A stretch of 64,000 nucleotides of DNA from Notolepis coatsorum (lineage: Eukaryota; Chordata; Actinopteri; Aulopiformes; Paralepididae). The DNA lies in assembly GCA_963971535.1 (NCBI GenBank), contig CAXASK010002058.1:68607-132606 (forward strand), written 5' to 3'. The position numbers and the translations under genes were made by a program. Of the stretch, positions 47,601 to 62,600 are shown piece after piece (the stretch's first letter is position 1; each line of letters opens with the position of its first letter). The notes beneath the pieces are model-generated. The model searched no databases, had not been told where the DNA came from, and saw nothing but the letters and a program-made list of their open reading frames with translations.

Positions 47601-50600
47601 TGCCATTATCTGCATTGAAGGGCTATTTAGACTGTCTTAGTAAGGTTGCTGGCTTGAAATTTAGCACTTGTAAAAAGATATTCGCTTATGAAATAAAAAC
47701 ACATTCTAAACAGTCTTTTGCCATTCTAATGCCATTATCTGCATTGTAGGGCTATTTAGACTGTCTTAGTAAGGTCGCTGGCTTGAAATTTAGCACTTGT
47801 AAAAAGATATTCGCTTATGAAATAAAAACACATTCTAAACAGTGTTTTGCCATTCTAATGCCATTATCTGCATTGTAGGGCTATTTAGACTGTCTTAGTA
47901 AGGTTGCTGGCTTGAAATTTAGCACTTGTAAAAAGATATTCGCTTATGAAATAAAAACACATTCTAAACAGTCTTTTGCCATTCTAATGCCATTATCTGC
48001 ATTGTAGGGCTATTTAGACTGTCTTAGTAAGGTTGCTGGCTTGAAATTTAGCACTTGTAAAAAGATATTCGCTTATGAAATAAAAACACATTCTAAACAG
48101 TCTTTTGCCATTCTAATGCCATTATCTGCATTGAAGGGCTATTTAGACTGTCTTAGTAAGGTTGCTGGCTTGAAATTTAGCACTTGTAAAAAGATATTCG
48201 CTTATGAAATAAAAACACATTCTAAACAGTCTTTTGCCATTCTAATGCCATTATCTGCATTGTAGGGCTATTTAGACTGTCTTAGTAAGGTTGCTGGCTT
48301 GAAATTTAGCACTTGTAAAAAGATATTCGCTTATGAAATAAAAACACATTCTAAACAGTCTTTTGCCATTCTAATGCCATTATCTGCATTGTAGGGCTAT
48401 TTAGACTGTCTTAGTAAGGTTGCTGGCTTGAAATTTAGCACTTGTAAAAAGATATTCGCTTATGAAATAAAAACACATTCTAAACAGTGTTTTGCCATTC
48501 TAATGCCATTATCTGCATTGTAGGGCTATAGTAAGGTTGCAGGCTTGAAATTTAGCACTTGTAAAAAGATATTCGCTTATGAAATAAAAACACATTCTAA
48601 ACAGTCTTTTGCCATTCTAATGCCATTATCTGCATTGAAGGGCTATTTAGACTGTCTTAGTAAGGTTGCTGGCTTGAAATTTAGCACTTGTAAAAAGATA
48701 TTCGCTTATGAAATAAAAACACATTCTAAACAGTCTTTTGCCATTCTAATGCCATTATCTGCATTGTAGGGCTATTTAGACTGTCTTAGTAAGGTTGCTG
48801 GCTTGAAATTTAGCACTTGTAAAAAGATATTCGCTTATGAAATAAAAACACATTCTAAACAGTGTTTTGCCATTCTAATGCCATTATCTGCATTGTAGGG
48901 CTATTTAGACTGTCTTAGTAAGGTTGCAGGCTTGAAATTTAGCACTTGTAAAAAGATATTCGCTTTTGAAATAAAAACACATTCTAAACTGTGTTTTGCC
49001 ATTCTAATGCCATTATCTGCATTGTAGGGCTATTTAGACTCTTAGTAAGGTTGCAGGCTTGAAATTTAGCACTTGTAAAAAGATATTCGCTTTTGAAATA
49101 AAAACACATTCTAAACTGTGTTTTGCCATTCTAATGCAATTATCTGCATTGTAGGGCTATTTAGACTCTTAGTAAGGTTGCAGGCTTGAAATTTAGCACT
49201 TGTAAAAAGATATTCGCTTTTGAAATAAAAACACATTCTAAACTGTGTTTTGCCATTCTAATGCCATTATCTGCATTGTAGGGCTATTTAGACTCTTAGT
49301 AAGGTTGCAGGCTTGAAATTTAGCACTTGTAAAAAGATATTCGCTTTTGAAATAAAAACACATTCTAAACAGTGTTTTGCCATTCTAATGCCATTATCTG
49401 CAATGTAGGGCTATTTATACTGTCTTAGTAAGGTTGCAGGCTTGACATTTAGCACTTGTAAAAAGATATTCGCTTTTGAAATAAAAACACAATCTAAACA
49501 GTGTTTTGCCATTCTAATGCCATTATCTGCATTGTAGGGCTATTTAGACTCTTAGTAAGGTTGCAGGCTTGAAATTTAGCACTTGTAAAAAGATATTCGC
49601 TTTTGAAATAAAAACACATTCTAAACTGTGTTTTGCCATTCTAATGCCATTATCTGCATTGAAGGGCTATTTAGACTGTCTTAGTAAGGTTGCTGGCTTG
49701 AAATTTAGCACTTGTAAAAAGATATTCGCTTATGAAATAAAAACACATTCTAAACAGTCTTTTGCCATTCTAATGCCATTATCTGCATTGTAGGGCTATT
49801 TAGACTGTCTTAGTAAGGTTGCTGGCTTGAAATTTAGCACTTGTAAAAAGATATTCGCTTATGAAATAAAAACACATTCTAAACAGTCTTTTGCCATTCT
49901 AATGCCACTATCTGCATTGAAGGGCTATTTAGACTGTCTTAGTAAGGTTGCTGGCTTGAAATTTAGCACTTGTAAAAAGATATTCGCTTATGAAATAAAA
50001 ACACATTCTAAACAGTCTTTTGCCATTCTAATGCCATTATCTGCATTGAAGGGCTATTTAGACTGTCTTAGTAAGGTTGCTGGCTTGAAATTTAGCACTT
50101 GTAAAAAGATATTCGCTTATGAAATAAAAACACATTCTAAACAGTCTTTTGCCATTCTAATGCCATTATCTGCATTGTAGGGCTATTTAGACTGTCTTAG
50201 TAAGGTTGCTGGCTTGAAATTTAGCACTTGTAAAAAGATATTCGCTTATGAAATAAAAACACATTCTAAACAGTCTTTTGCCATTCTAATGCCATTATCT
50301 GCATTGAAGGGCTATTTAGACTGTCTTAGTAAGGTTGCTGGCTTGAAATGTAGCACTTGTAAAAAGATATTCGCTTATGAAATAAAAACACATTCTAAAC
50401 AGTCTTTTGCCATTCTAATGCCATTATCTGCATTGTAGGGCTATTTAGACTGTCTTAGTAAGGTTGCTGGCTTGAAATTTAGCACTTGTAAAAAGATATT
50501 CGCTTATGAAATAAAAACACATTCTAAACAGTCTTTTGCCATTCTAATGCCATTATCTGCATTGAAGGGCTATTTAGACTGTCTTAGTAAGGTTGCTGGC

Positions 50601-53600
50601 TTGAAATTTAGCACTTGTAAAAAGATATTCGCTTAAGAAATAAAAACACATTCTAAACAGTCTTTTGCCATTCTAATGCCATTATCTGCATTGTAGGGCT
50701 ATTTAGACTGTCTTAGTAAGGTTGCTGGCTTGAAATTTAGCACTTGTAAAAAGATATTCGCTTATGAAATAAAAACACATTCTAAACAGTCTTTTGCCAT
50801 TCTAATGCCATTATCTGCATTGTAGGGCTATTTAGACTGTCTTAGTAAGGTTGCTGGCTTGAAATTTAGCACTTGTAAAAAGATATTCGCTTATGAAATA
50901 AAAACACATTCTAAACAGTGTTTTGCCATTCTAATGCCATTATCTGCATTGTAGGGCTATAGTAAGGTTGCAGGCTTGAAATTTAGCACTTGTAAAAAGA
51001 TATTCGCTTATGAAATAAAAACACATTCTAAACAGTCTTTTGCCATTCTAATGCCATTATCTGCATTGAAGGGCTATTTAGACTGTCTTAGTAAGGTTGC
51101 TGGCTTGAAATTTAGCACTTGTAAAAAGATATTCGCTTATGAAATAAAAACACATTCTAAACAGTCTTTTGCCATTCTAATGCCATTATCTGCATTGTAG
51201 GGCTATTTAGACTGTCTTAGTAAGGTTGCTGGCTTGAAATTTAGCACTTGTAAAAAGATATTCGCTTATGAAATAAAAACACATTCTAAACAGTGTTTTG
51301 CGATTCTAATGCCATTATCTGCATTGTAGGGCTATTTAGACTCTTAGTAAGGTTGCAGGCTTGAAATTTAGCACTTGTAAAAAGATATTCGCTTTTGAAA
51401 TAAAAACACATTCTAAACTGTGTTTTGCCATTCTAATGCCATTATCTGCATTGTAGGGCTATTTAGACTCTTAGTAAGGTTGCAGGCTTGAAATTTAGCA
51501 CTTGTAAAAAGATATTCGCTTTTGAAATAAAAACACATTCTAAACTGTGTTTTGCCATTCTAATGCAATTATCTGCATTGTAGGGCTATTTAGACTCTTA
51601 GTAAGGTTGCAGGCTTGAAATTTAGCACTTGTAAAAAGATATTCGCTTTTGAAATAAAAACACATTCTAAACTGTGTTTTGCCATTCTAATGCCATTATC
51701 TGCATTGTAGGGCTATTTAGACTCTTAGTAAGGTTGCAGGCTTGAAATTTAGCACTTGTAAAAAGATATTCGCTTTTGAAATAAAAACACATTCTAAACA
51801 GTGTTTTGCCATTCTAATGCCATTATCTGCAATGTAGGGCTATTTATACTGTCTTAGTAAGGTTGCAGGCTTGACATTTAGCACTTGTAAAAAGATATTC
51901 GCTTTTGAAATAAAAACACAATCTAAACAGTGTTTTGCCATTCTAATGCCATTATCTGCATTGTAGGGCTATTTAGACTCTTAGTAAGGTTGCAGGCTTG
52001 AAATTTAGCACTTGTAAAAAGATATTCGCTTTTGAAATAAAAACACATTCTAAACTGTGTTTTGCCATTCTAATGCCATTATCTGCATTGAAGGGCTATT
52101 TAGACTGTCTTAGTAAGGTTGCTGGCTTGAAATTTAGCACTTGTAAAAAGATATTCGCTTATGAAATAAAAACACATTCTAAACAGTCTTTTGCCATTCT
52201 AATGCCATTATCTGCATTGAAGGGCTATTTAGACTGTCTTAGTAAGGTTGCTGGCTTGAAATTTAGCACTTGTAAAAAGATATTCGCTTATGAAATAAAA
52301 ACACATTCTAAACAGTCTTTTGCCATTCTAATGCCATTATCTGCATTGTAGGGCTATTTAGACCTTAGTAAGGTTGCTGGCTTGAAATTTAGCACTTGTA
52401 AAAAGATATTCGCTTATGAAATAAAAACACATTCTAAACAGTCTTTTGCCATTCTAATGCCATTATCTGCATTGTAGGGCTATTTAGACTGTCTTAGTAA
52501 GGTTGCTGGCTTGAAATTTAGCACTTGTAAAAAGATATTCGCTTATGAAATAAAAACACATTCTAAACAGTCTTTTGCCATTCTAATGCCATTATCTGCA
52601 TTGTAGGGCTATTTAGACTGTCTTAGTAAGGTCGCTGGCTTGAAATTTAGCACTTGTAAAAAGATATTCGCTTATGAAATAAAAACACATTCTAAACAGT
52701 GTTTTGCCATTCTAATGCCATTATCTGCATTGTAGGGCTATTTAGACTGTCTTAGTAAGGTTGCTGGCTTGAAATTTAGCACTTGTAAAAAGATATTCGC
52801 TTATGAAATAAAAACACATTCTAAACAGTCTTTTGCCATTCTAATGCCATTATCTGCATTGTAGGGCTATTTAGACTGTCTTAGTAAGGTTGCTGGCTTG
52901 AAATTTAGCACTTGTAAAAAGATATTCGCTTATGAAATAAAAACACATTCTAATCAGTCTTTTGCCATTCTAATGCCATTATCTGCATTGAAGGGCTATT
53001 TAGACTGTCTTAGTAAGGTTGCTGGCTTGAAATTTAGCACTTGTAAAAAGATATTCGCTTATGAAATAAAAACACATTCTAAACAGTCTTTTGCCATTCT
53101 AATGCCATTATCTGCATTGTAGGGCTATTTAGACTGTCTTAGTAAGGTTGCTGGCTTGAAATTTAGCACTTGTAAAAAGATATTCGCTTATGAAATAAAA
53201 ACACATTCTAAACAGTCTTTTGCCATTCTAATGCCATTATCTGCATTGTAGGGCTATTTAGACTGTCTTAGTAAGGTTGCTGGCTTGAAATTTAGCACTT
53301 GTAAAAAGATATTCGCTTATGAAATAAAAACACATTCTAAACAGTCTTTTGCCATTCTAATGCCATTATCTGCATTGAAGGGCTATTTAGACTGTCTTAG
53401 TAAGGTTGCTGGCTTGAAATTTAGCACTTGTAAAAAGATATTCGCTTATGAAATAAAAACACATTCTAAACAGTCTTTTGCCATTCTAATGCCATTATCT
53501 GCATTGTAGGGCTATTTAGACTGTCTTAGTAAGGTTGCTGGCTTGAAATTTAGCACTTGTAAAAAGATATTCGCTTATGAAATAAAAACACATTCTAAAC

Positions 53601-56600
53601 AGTGTTTTGCCATTCTAATGCCATTATCTGCATTGTAGGGCTATAGTAAGGTTGCTGGCTTGAAATTTAGCACTTGTAAAAAGATATTCGCTTATGAAAT
53701 AAAAACACATTCTAAACAGTCTTTTGCCATTCTAATGCCATTATCTGCATTGTAGGGCTATTTAGACTGTCTTAGTAAGGTTGCTGGCTTGAAATTTAGC
53801 ACTTGTAAAAAGATATTCGCTTATGAAATAAAAACACATTCTAAACAGTCTTTTGCCATTCTAATGCCATTATCTGCATTGTAGGGCTATTTAGACTGTC
53901 TTAGTAAGGTTGCTGGCTTGAAATTTAGCACTTGTAAAAAGATATTCGCTTATGAAATAAAAACACATTCTAAACAGTCTTTTGCCATTCTAATGCCATT
54001 ATCTGCATTGAAGGGCTATTTAGACTGTCTTAGTAAGGTTGCTGGCTTGAAATTTAGCACTTGTAAAAAGATATTCGCTTATGAAATAAAAACACATTCT
54101 AAACAGTCTTTTGCCATTCTAATGCCATTATCTGCATTGTAGGGCTATTTAGACTGTCTTAGTAAGGTCGCTGGCTTGAAATTTAGCACTTGTAAAAAGA
54201 TATTCGCTTATGAAATAAAAACACATTCTAAACAGTGTTTTGCCATTCTAATGCCATTATCTGCATTGTAGGGCTATTTAGACTGTCTTAGTAAGGTTGC
54301 TGGCTTGAAATTTAGCACTTGTAAAAAGATATTCGCTTATGAAATAAAAACACATTCTAAACAGTCTTTTGCCATTCTAATGCCATTATCTGCATTGTAG
54401 GGCTATTTAGACTGTCTTAGTAAGGTTGCTGGCTTGAAATTTAGCACTTGTAAAAAGATATTCGCTTATGAAATAAAAACACATTCTAAACAGTCTTTTG
54501 CCATTCTAATACCATTATCTGCATTGTATGGCTATTTAGACTGTCTTAGTAAGGTTGCTGGCTTGAAATTTAGCACTTGTAAAAAGATATTCGCTTATGA
54601 AATAAAAACACATTCTAAACAGTCTTTTGCCATTCTAATGCCATTATCTGCATTGTAGGGCTATTTAGACTGTCTTAGTAAGGTTGCTGGCTTGAAATTT
54701 AGCACTTGTAAAAAGATATTCGCTTATGAAATAAAAACACATTCTAAACAGTCTTTTGCCATTCTAATGCCATTATCTGCATTGAAGGGCTATTTAGACT
54801 GTCTTAGTAAGGTTGCTGGCTTGAAATTTAGCACTTGTAAAAAGATATTCGCTTATGAAATAAAAACACATTCTAAACAGTCTTTTGCCATTCTAATGCC
54901 ATTATCTGCATTGTAGGGCTATTTAGACTGTCTTAGTAAGGTTGCTGGCTTGAAATTTAGCACTTGTAAAAAGATATTCGCTTATGAAATAAAAACACAT
55001 TCTAAACAGTCTTTTGCCATTCTAATGCCATTATCTGCATTGTAGGGCTATAGTAAGGTTGCAGGCTTGAAATTTAGCACTTGTAAAAAGATATTCGCTT
55101 ATGAAATAAAAACACATTCTAAACAGTCTTTTGCCATTCTAATGCCATTATCTGCATTGTAGGGCTATAGTAAGGTTGCAGGCTTGAAATTTAGCACTTG
55201 TAAAAAGATATTCGCTTATGAAATAAAAACACATTCTAAACAGTCTTTTGCCATTCTAATGCCATTATCTGCATTGTAGGGCTATTTAGACTGTCTTAGT
55301 AAGGTTGCTGGCTTGAAATTTAGCACTTGTAAAAAGATATTCGCTTATGAAATAAAAACACTTTCTAAACAGTCTTTTGCCATTCTAATGCCATTATCTG
55401 CATTGAAGGGCTATTTAGACTGTCTTAGTAAGGTTGCTGGCTTGAAATTTAGCACTTGTAAAAAGATATTCGCTTATGAAATAAAAACACATTCTAAACA
55501 GTCTTTTGCCATTCTAATGCCATTATCTGCATTGTAGGGCTATTTAGACTGTCTTAGTAAGGTTGCTGGCTTGAAATTTAGCACTTGTAAAAAGATATTC
55601 GCTTATGAAATAAAAACACATTCTAAACAGTCTTTTGCCATTCTAATGCCATTATCTGCATTGTAGGGCTATTTAGACTGTCTTAGTAAGGTTGCTGGCT
55701 TGAAATTTAGCACTTGTAAAAAGATATTCGCTTATGAAATAAAAACACATTCTAAACAGTGTTTTGCCATTCTAATGACATTATCTGCATTGAAGGGCTA
55801 TTTAGACTGTCTTAGTAAGGTTGCTGGCTTGAAATTTAGCACTTGTAAAAAGATATTCGCTTATGAAATAAAAACACATTCTAAACAGTGTTTTGCCATT
55901 CTAATGCCATTATCTGCATTGTAGGGCTATTTAGACTGTCTTAGTAAGGTTGCTGGCTTGAAATTTAGCACTTGTAAAAAGATATTCGCTTATGAAATAA
56001 AAACACATTCTAAACAGTGTTTTGCCATTCTAATGCCATTATCTGCATTGTAGGGCTATTTAGACTGTCTTAGTAAGGTTGCTGGCTTGAAATTTAGCAC
56101 TTGTAAAAAGATATTCGCTTATGAAATAAAAACACATTCTAAACAGTCTTTTGCCATTCTAATGCCATTATCTGCATTGAAGGGCTATTTAGACTGTCTT
56201 AGTAAGGTTGCTGGCTTGAAATTTAGCACTTGTAAAAAGATATTCGCTTATGAAATAAAAACACATTCTAAACAGTCTTTTGCCATTCTAATGCCATTAT
56301 CTGCATTGTAGGGCTATTTAGACTGTCTTAGTAAGGTTGCTGGCTTGAAATTTAGCACTTGTAAAAAGATATTCGCTTATGAAATAAAAACACATTCTAA
56401 ACAGTCTTTTGCCATTCTAATGCCATTATCTGCATTGAAGGGCTATTTAGACTGTCTTAGTAAGGTTGCTGGCTTGAAATTTAGCACTTGTAAAAAGATA
56501 TTCGCTTATGAAATAAAAACACATTCTAAACAGTCTTTTGCCATTCTAATGCCATTATCTGCATTGTAGGGCTATTTAGACTGTCTTAGTAAGGTTGCTG

Positions 56601-59600
56601 GCTTGAAATTTAGCACTTGTAAAAAGATATTCGCTTATGAAATAAAAACACATTCTAAACAGTCTTTTGCCATTCTAATGCCATTATCTGCATTGTAGGG
56701 CTATAGTAAGGTTGCAGGCTTGAAATTTAGCACTTGTAAAAAGATATTCGCTTATGAAATAAAAACACATTCTAAACAGTGTTTTGCCATTCTAATGCCA
56801 TTATCTGCATTGTAGGGCTATTTAGACTGTCTTAGTAAGGTTGCTGGCTTGAAATTTAGCACTTGTAAAAAGATATTCGCTTATGAAATAAAAACACATT
56901 CTAAACAGTCTTTTGCCATTCTAATGCCATTATCTGCATTGAAGGGCTATTTAGACTGTCTTAGTAAGGTTGCTGGCTTGAAATTTAGCACTTGTAAAAA
57001 GATATTCGCTTATGAAATAAAAACACATTCTAAACAGTCTTTTGCCATTCTAATGCCATTATCTGCATTGTAGGGCTATTTAGACTGTCTTAGTAAGGTT
57101 GCTGGCTTGAAATTTAGCACTTGTAAAAAGATATTCGCTTATGAAATAAAAACACATTCTAAACAGTCTTTTGCCATTCTAATGCCATTATCTGCATTGA
57201 AGGGCTATTTAGACTGTCTTAGTAAGGTTGCTGGCTTGAAATTTAGCACTTGTAAAAAGATATTCGCTTATGAAATAAAAACACATTCTAAACAGTCTTT
57301 TGCCATTCTAATGCCATTATCTGCATTGTAGGGCTATTTAGACTGTCTTAGTAAGGTTGCTGGCTTGAAATTTAGCACTTGTAAAAAGATATTCGCTTAT
57401 GAAATAAAAACACATTCTAAACAGTCTTTTGCCATTCTAATGCCATTATCTGCATTGTAGGGCTATTTAGACTGTCTTAGTAAGGTTGCTGGCTTGAAAT
57501 TTAGCACTTGTAAAAAGATATTAGCTTATGAAATAAAAACACATTCTAAACAGTCTTTTGCCATTCTAATGCCATTATCTGCATTGTAGGGCTATAGTAA
57601 GGTTGCAGGCTTGAAATTTAGCACTTGTAAAAAGATATTCGCTTATGAAATAAAAACACATTCTAAACAGTCTTTTGCCATTCTAATGCCATTATCTGCA
57701 TTGTAGGGCTATTTAGACTGTCTTAGTAAGGTTGCTGGCTTGAAATTTAGCACTTGTAAAAAGATATTCGCTTATGAAATAAAAACACATTCTAAACAGT
57801 CTTTTGCCATTCTAATGCCATTATCTGCATTGTAGGGCTATAGTAAGGTTGCTGGCTTGAAATTTAGCACTTGTAAAAAGATATTCGCTTATGAAATAAA
57901 AACACATTCTAAACAGTCTTTTGCCATTCTAATGCCATTATCTGCATTGTAGGGCTATAGTAAGGTTGCAGGCTTGAAATTTAGCACTTGTAAAAAGATA
58001 TTCGCTTATGAAATAAAAACACATTCTAAACAGTCTTTTGCCATTCTAATGCCATTATCTGCATTGTAGGGCTATAGTAAGGTTGCTGGCTTGAAATTTA
58101 GCACTTGTAAAAAGATATTCGCTTATGAAATAAAAACACATTCTAAACAGTCTTTTGCCATTCTAATGCCATTATCTGCATTGTAGGGCTATAGTAAGGT
58201 TGCTGGCTTGAAATTTAGCACTTGTAAAAAGATATTCGCTTATGAAATAAAAACACATTCTAAACAGTCTTTTGCCATTCTAATGCCATTATCTGCATTG
58301 TAGGGCTATTTAGACTGTCTTAGTAAGGTTGCTGGCTTGAAATTTAGCACTTGTAAAAAGATATTCGCTTATGAAATAAAAACACATTCTAAACAGTCTT
58401 TTGCCATTCTAATGCCATTATCTGCATTGTAGGGCTATTTAGACTGTCTTAGTAAGGTTGCTGGCTTGAAATTTAGCACTTGTAAAAAGATATTCGCTTA
58501 TGAAATAAAAACACATTCTAAACAGTCTTTTGCCATTCTAATGCCATTATCTGCATTGAAGGGCTATTTAGACTGTCTTAGTAAGGTTGCTGGCTTGAAA
58601 TTTAGCACTTGTAAAAAGATATTCGCTTATGAAATAAAAACACATTCTAAACAGTCTTTTGCCATTCTAATGCCATTATCTGCATTGAAGGGCTATTTAG
58701 ACTGTCTTAGTAAGGTTGCTGGCTTGAAATTTAGCACTTGTAAAAAGATATTCGCTTATGAAATAAAAACACATTCTAAACAGTCTTTTGCCATTCTAAT
58801 GCCATTATCTGCATTGAAGGGCTATTTAGACTGTCTTAGTAAGGTTGCTGGCTTGAAATTTAGCACTTGTAAAAAGATATTCGCTTATGAAATAAAAACA
58901 CATTCTAAACAGTCTTTTGCCATTCTAATGCCATTATCTGCATTGTAGGGCTATAGTAAGGTTGCAGGCTTGAAATTTAGCACTTGTAAAAAGATATTCG
59001 CTTATGAAATAAAAACACATTCTAAACAGTCTTTTGCCATTCTAATGCCATTATCTGCATTGAAGGGCTATTTAGACTGTCTTAGTAAGGTTGCTGGCTT
59101 GAAATTTAGCACTTGTAAAAAGATATTCGCTTATGAAATAAAAATACACTTCTAAACAGTCTTTTGCCATTCTAATGCCATTATCTGCATTGTAGGGCTA
59201 TAGTAAGGTTGCAGGCTTGAAATTTAGCACTTGTAAAAAGATATTCGCTTATGAAATAAAAACACATTCTAAACAGTCTTTTGCCATTCTAATGCCATTA
59301 TCTGCATTGTAGGGCTATAGTAAGGTTGCTGGCTTGAAATTTAGCACTTGTAAAAAGATATTCGCTTATGAAATAAAAACACATTCTAAACAGTCTTTTG
59401 CCATTCTAATGCCATTATCTGCATTGTAGGGCTATAGTAAGGTTGCAGGCTTGAAATTTAGCACTTGTAAAGAGATATTCGCTTATGAAATAAAAACACA
59501 TTCTAAACAGTGTTTTGCCATTCTAATGCCATTATCTGCATTGTAGGGCTATAGTAAGGTTGCAGGCTTGAAATTTAGCACTTGTAAAAAGATATTCGCT

Positions 59601-62600
59601 TATGAAATAAAAACACATTCTAAACAGTCTTTTGCCATTCTAATGCCATTATCTGCATTGTAGGGCTATTTAGACTGTCTTAGTAAGGTTGCTGGCTTGA
59701 AATTTAGCACTTGTAAAAAGATATTCGCTTATGAAATAAAAACACATTCTAAACAGTGTTTTGCCATTCTAATGCCATTATCTGCATTGTAGGGCTATAG
59801 TAAGGTTGCAGGCTTGAAATTTAGCACTTGTAAAAAGATATTCGCTTATGAAATAAAAACACATTCTAAACAGTCTTTTGCCATTCTAATGCCATTATCT
59901 GCATTGTAGGGCTATTTAGACTGTCTTAGTAAGGTTGCTGGCTTGAAATTTAGCACTTGTAAAAAGATATTCGCTTATGAAATAAAAACACATTTAAACA
60001 GTCTTTTGCCATTCTAATGCCATTATCTGCATTGAAGGGCTATTTAGACTGTCTTAGTAAGGTTGCTGGCTTGAAATTTAGCACTTGTAAAAAGATATTC
60101 GCTTATGAAATAAAAACACATTCTAAACAGTCTTTTGCCATTCTAATGCCATTATCTGCATTGAAGGGCTATTTAGACTGTCTTAGTAAGGTTGCTGGCT
60201 TGAAATTTAGCACTTGTAAAAAGATATTCGCTTATGAAATAAAAACACATTCTAAACAGTCTTTTGCCATTCTAATGCCATTATCTGCATTGTAGGGCTA
60301 TAGTAAGGTTGCAGGCTTGAAATTTAGCACTTGTAAAAAGATATTCGCTTATGAAATAAAAACACATTCTAAACAGTCTTTTGCCATTCTAATGCCATTA
60401 TCTGCATTGTAGGGCTATTTAGACTGTCTTAGTAAGGTTGCTGGCTTGAAATTTAGCACTTGTAAAAAGATATTCGCTTATGAAATAAAAACACATTCTA
60501 AACAGTCTTTTGCCATTCTAATGCCATTATCTGCATTGAAGGGCTATTTAGACTGTCTTAGTAAGGTTGCTGGCTTGAAATTTAGCACTTGTAAAAAGAT
60601 ATTCGCTTATGAAATAAAAACACATTCTAAACAGTCTTTTGCCATTCTAATGCCATTATCTGCATTGTAGGGCTATTTAGACTGTCTTAGTAAGGTTGCT
60701 GGCTTGAAATTTAGCACTTGTAAAAAGATATTCGCTTATGAAATAAAAACACATTCTAAACAGTCTTTTGCCATTCTAATGCCATTATCTGCATTGAAGG
60801 GCTATTTAGACTGTCTTAGTAAGGTTGCTGGCTTGAAATTTAGCACTTGTAAAAAGATATTCGCTTATGAAATAAAAACACATTCTAAACAGTCTTTTGC
60901 CATTCTAATGCCATTATCTGCATTGTAGGGCTATTTAGACTGTCTTAGTAAGGTTGCTGGCTTGAAATTTAGCACTTGTAAAAAGATATTCGCTTATGAA
61001 ATAAAAACACATTCTAAACAGTCTTTTGCCATTCTAATGCCATTATCTGCATTGTAGGGCTATAGTAAGGTTGCAGGCTTGAAATTTAGCACTTGTAAAA
61101 AGATATTCGCTTATGAAATAAAAACACATTCTAAACAGTCTTTTGCCATTCTAATGCCATTATCTGCATTGTAGGGCTATTTAGACTGTCTTAGTAAGGT
61201 TGCTGGCTTGAAATTTAGCACTTGTAAAAAGATATTCGCTTATGAAATAAAAACACATTCTAAACAGTCTTTTGCCATTCTAATGCCATTATCTGCATTG
61301 TAGGGCTATAGTAAGGTTGCTGGCTTGAAATTTAGCACTTGTAAAAAGATATTCGCTTATGAAATAAAAACACATTCTAAACAGTCTTTTGCCATTCTAA
61401 TGCCATTATCTGCATTGTAGGGCTATAGTAAGGTTGCAGGCTTGAAATTTAGCACTTGTAAAAAGATATTCGCTTATGAAATAAAAACACATTCTAAACA
61501 GTCTTTTGCCATTCTAATGCCATTATCTGCATTGTAGGGCTATAGTAAGGTTGCTGGCTTGAAATTTAGCACTTGTAAAAAGATATTCGCTTATGAAATA
61601 AAAACACATTCTAAACAGTCTTTTGCCATTCTAATGCCATTATCTGCATTGTAGGGCTATAGTAAGGTTGCTGGCTTGAAATTTAGCACTTGTAAAAAGA
61701 TATTCGCTTATGAAATAAAAACACATTCTAAACAGTCTTTTGCCATTCTAATGCCATTATCTGCATTGTAGGGCTATTTAGACTGTCTTAGTAAGGTTGC
61801 TGGCTTGAAATTTAGCACTTGTAAAAAGATATTCGCTTATGAAATAAAAACACATTCTAAACAGTCTTTTGCCATTCTAATGCCATTATCTGCATTGTAG
61901 GGCTATTTAGACTGTCTTAGTAAGGTTGCTGGCTTGAAATTTAGCACTTGTAAAAAGATATTCGCTTATGAAATAAAAACACATTCTAAACAGTCTTTTG
62001 CCATTCTAATGCCATTATCTGCATTGTAGGGCTATAGTAAGGTTGCAGGCTTGAAATTTAGCACTTGTAAAAAGATATTCGCTTATGAAATAAAAACACA
62101 TTCTAAACAGTCTTTTGCCATTCTAATGCCATTATCTGCATTGTAGGGCTATTTAGACTGTCTTAGTAAGGTTGCTGGCTTGAAATTTAGCACTTGTAAA
62201 AAGATATTCGCTTATGAAATAAAAACACATTCTAAACAGTCTTTTGCCATTCTAATGCCATTATCTGCATTGAAGGGCTATTTAGACTGTCTTAGTAAGG
62301 TTGCTGGCTTGAAATTTAGCACTTGTAAAAAGATATTCGCTTATGAAATAAAAACACATTCTAAACAGTCTTTTGCCATTCTAATGCCATTATCTGCATT
62401 GTAGGGCTATTTAGACTGTCTTAGTAAGGTTGCTGGCTTGAAATTTAGCACTTGTAAAAAGATATTCGCTTATGAAATAAAAACACATTCTAAACAGTCT
62501 TTTGCCATTCTAATGCCATTATCTGCATTGTAGGGCTATTTAGACTGTCTTAGTAAGGTTGCTGGCTTGAAATTTAGCACTTGTAAAAAGATATTCGCTT

